A DNA stretch of 7,419 nt from the NCBI GenBank assembly GCA_031283915.1, contig JAITAY010000254.1, forward strand, positions 1 to 7,419, given 5' to 3'. The notes beneath the pieces were generated by a model. That model saw nothing but the letters and a program-made list of their open reading frames with translations, made no database searches and was not told where the DNA came from. Origin of the DNA: Tannerella sp. (GTDB lineage: Bacteria; Bacteroidota; Bacteroidia; Bacteroidales; Tannerellaceae). The first letter of the stretch is position 1, and every line of letters begins with the position of its first letter. The translations under genes and the position numbers were made by a program. Below, piece after piece: positions 6,427-7,419 of the stretch.

Positions 6427-7155
6427 ATGAAAAAGTATTATTGGAAGACATGGTTAAGACCGAATTACTTAACCAAAGCAACAAATGATTACGTGGCCGA
6501 AGTAGCCACTACGGGCAGGACACTGCACAATCAAGACATTGCGCGACAGTATGTTGAAATGGGATCGGAACTGCAGTACGAAACCGTATTGGACGTCCTC
6601 AACCGCGCCGACCGCCTGCGCCGCGAGAAGCTGCAGGAGGGATACTGCGTACAGACGGGCGTGTGCCATCATGCGCCCCAGATCGTCGGGTCGTGGATCG
6701 GCGCTACGGCGTCTCACGACCCCGAACTGCACAGGCTGACGCTGAGTAGCGTACCCACCGCCGAAATGCGGACGGCGCTGGGTGAGGTAGGCGTCGAGGT
6801 GCTGGGCATCCGCGAAGGCGGCGCATACATCAGTCTCGTAACCGACGTGACGACCGGGCTTACCGACGGTACGCTCACCCCCGGCGGGCAAATCATCATT
6901 GCGGGCGACAGGATCAAGATCGAACCCGTCAAGGGCGAGGCCGGCATCGGCGTCTTCCTGACCGACGGCGTGAGCGACGACTATCCCGTTACTCCCCTGG
7001 CGATCAATCACCCGAAGGAAATCATCGCCCTTGTGCCGGCGAACCTCCCGACGGGTACGTATACGCTCTTCGCCGTGACCCGTTATTCAAACGGCGATCG
7101 TCTGTTGAAGGATCCGAGACGTATTACTTACACCACTCCGCTTATTGTAACGTAG
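6427..7155 (+). CDS. HU-like DNA-binding domain protein with C-terminal DUF4469
   Basis: This 242-residue protein belongs to a Bacteroidales family combining an HU-like DNA-binding domain with a C-terminal DUF4469 domain. Residues 1-120 carry the N-terminal features: YYWKTWLRPNYLTKATNDYVA (strands and loop), a helix-rich part with LQYETVLDVLNRADRLRREKLQEG (about 49-72), and the strand PQIVGSWIGATASHDPELH. Residues 125-242 form a beta-rich, probably Ig-like domain (GGAYISLVTDVTTGLTDGTLTPGGQIIIAGDRIKIEP, then LPTGTYTLFAVTRYSNGDRLLKDPRRI). No signal peptide or membrane segment is visible, so it is probably cytoplasmic. DNA binding is inferred from the domain name, not demonstrated for most members. 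The gene has its own promoter and a strong terminator, so it is a single-gene unit. The start ATG follows an A-rich stretch typical of Bacteroidetes leaders. Its 3' flank holds a tandem repeat array. Confidence 0.88.
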   Translation: MKKYYWKTWLRPNYLTKATNDYVAEVATTGRTLHNQDIARQYVEMGSELQYETVLDVLNRADRLRREKLQEGYCVQTGVCHHAPQIVGSWIGATASHDPELHRLTLSSVPTAEMRTALGEVGVEVLGIREGGAYISLVTDVTTGLTDGTLTPGGQIIIAGDRIKIEPVKGEAGIGVFLTDGVSDDYPVTPLAINHPKEIIALVPANLPTGTYTLFAVTRYSNGDRLLKDPRRITYTTPLIVT

Positions 7156-7192
7156 ACCTGTTTTCGCACAGACAGCTAAATCAAAATGAATG

Positions 7193-7226
7193 AGGCGATT
7201 CGCAGTACACTGCGGATCGCCTTTTT
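7193..7226 (+). terminator. Strong intrinsic terminator of the HU-like gene
   Basis: AGGCGAT (7193-7199) pairs with ATCGCCT (7216-7222) and CGCAGT (7201-7206) with ACTGCG (7209-7214), joined by a T-G wobble (7200/7215). The GC-rich stem of about 14 pairs ends in a tiny loop and is followed by a T-run through 7226. It lies 38 bases after the stop codon. Confidence 0.92.
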
Positions 7227-7230
7227 GTTA

Positions 7231-7419
7231 CAGCGTTAGTGCCTGTCGACTGCCAGCGTTGGTGCCTGTCAACTGCCAGCGTTAGTGCCTGTCGACTGCC
7301 AGCGTTGGTGCCTGTCGACTGCCAGCGTTAGTGCCTGTCAGCTGCCAGCGTTAGTGCCTGTCAACTGCCAGCGTTAGTAGCTGTCAGCTGCCAGCGTTCG
7401 TGCCTGTCAACTGCCAGCG
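7231..7419. repeat. 23-bp tandem repeat array, eight full units, running off the right edge
   Basis: Units start at 7231, 7254, 7277, 7300, 7323, 7346, 7369 and 7392, and a ninth begins at 7415. Each starts CAGCGTT, has a central CTGTC and ends CTGC. Variation is concentrated at unit position 8 (A, G or C), at positions 11-12 (AG instead of GC in unit 7) and at positions 18-19 (GA, AA or AG). These last alternatives create GTCGAC, CAACTG or CAGCTG. The period is not a multiple of three and stops appear in every frame, so it is not coding. There are no spacers. It begins four bases after the terminator T-run. Its function is unknown. Confidence 0.95.

Noticed and set aside
7186..7239. Short ORF of 17 codons after the HU-like gene
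   Set aside because: It reads straight through the terminator hairpin and stops in the first repeat unit.
7231..7419. CRISPR array
   Set aside because: The 23-bp units are directly contiguous with no unique spacers, and no cas genes are present.

Overview
The window looks like chromosomal DNA from a GC-rich member of the Bacteroidales. The signs are three promoters with the Bacteroidetes-type -7 element TAnnTTTG, A/T-rich leaders without Shine-Dalgarno sites, a surface protein with a C-terminal tail of the type IX secretion kind, and an HU-like/DUF4469 protein of a family typical of this order. A Tannerella- or Parabacteroides-like genome fits best. This is an inference from style; no marker gene is present to fix the genus.

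Layout, left to right. (1) Bases 1-165 hold a long nested palindrome, a possible divergent gene start running off the left edge, and a promoter for the first large gene. (2) Bases 166-3492 encode a modular surface protein of 1108 residues: an unusually long signal peptide, a glycine/threonine-rich beta-helix of six repeats, an Ig-like domain, four MBG-type beta domains and a T9SS-like tail. (3) Bases 3493-3749 hold a strong intrinsic terminator, a second perfect hairpin and a good promoter. (4) Bases 3750-6227 are a two-gene unit: a PLP-dependent class I/II aminotransferase, then an FtsX/LolC-type ABC permease that starts with TTG. (5) Bases 6228-6426 are A/T-rich intergenic sequence with degenerate repeats and a promoter. 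(6) Bases 6427-7155 encode the HU-like/DUF4469 protein, followed by a strong terminator. (7) Bases 7231-7419 are a 23-bp tandem repeat array that continues past the right edge.

The genes appear to be three separate transcription units and do not form an obvious pathway. The aminotransferase is housekeeping amino acid metabolism and the permease belongs to envelope biogenesis. The surface protein and HU-like protein belong to families that are often multi-copy in Bacteroidales. I see no convincing new defence or mobile system. The points most worth a second look are the 23-bp array, the nested palindrome touching the surface-protein promoter, the near-identical DNA repeats inside the surface-protein gene, and the recurring A/T-rich intergenic repeats.
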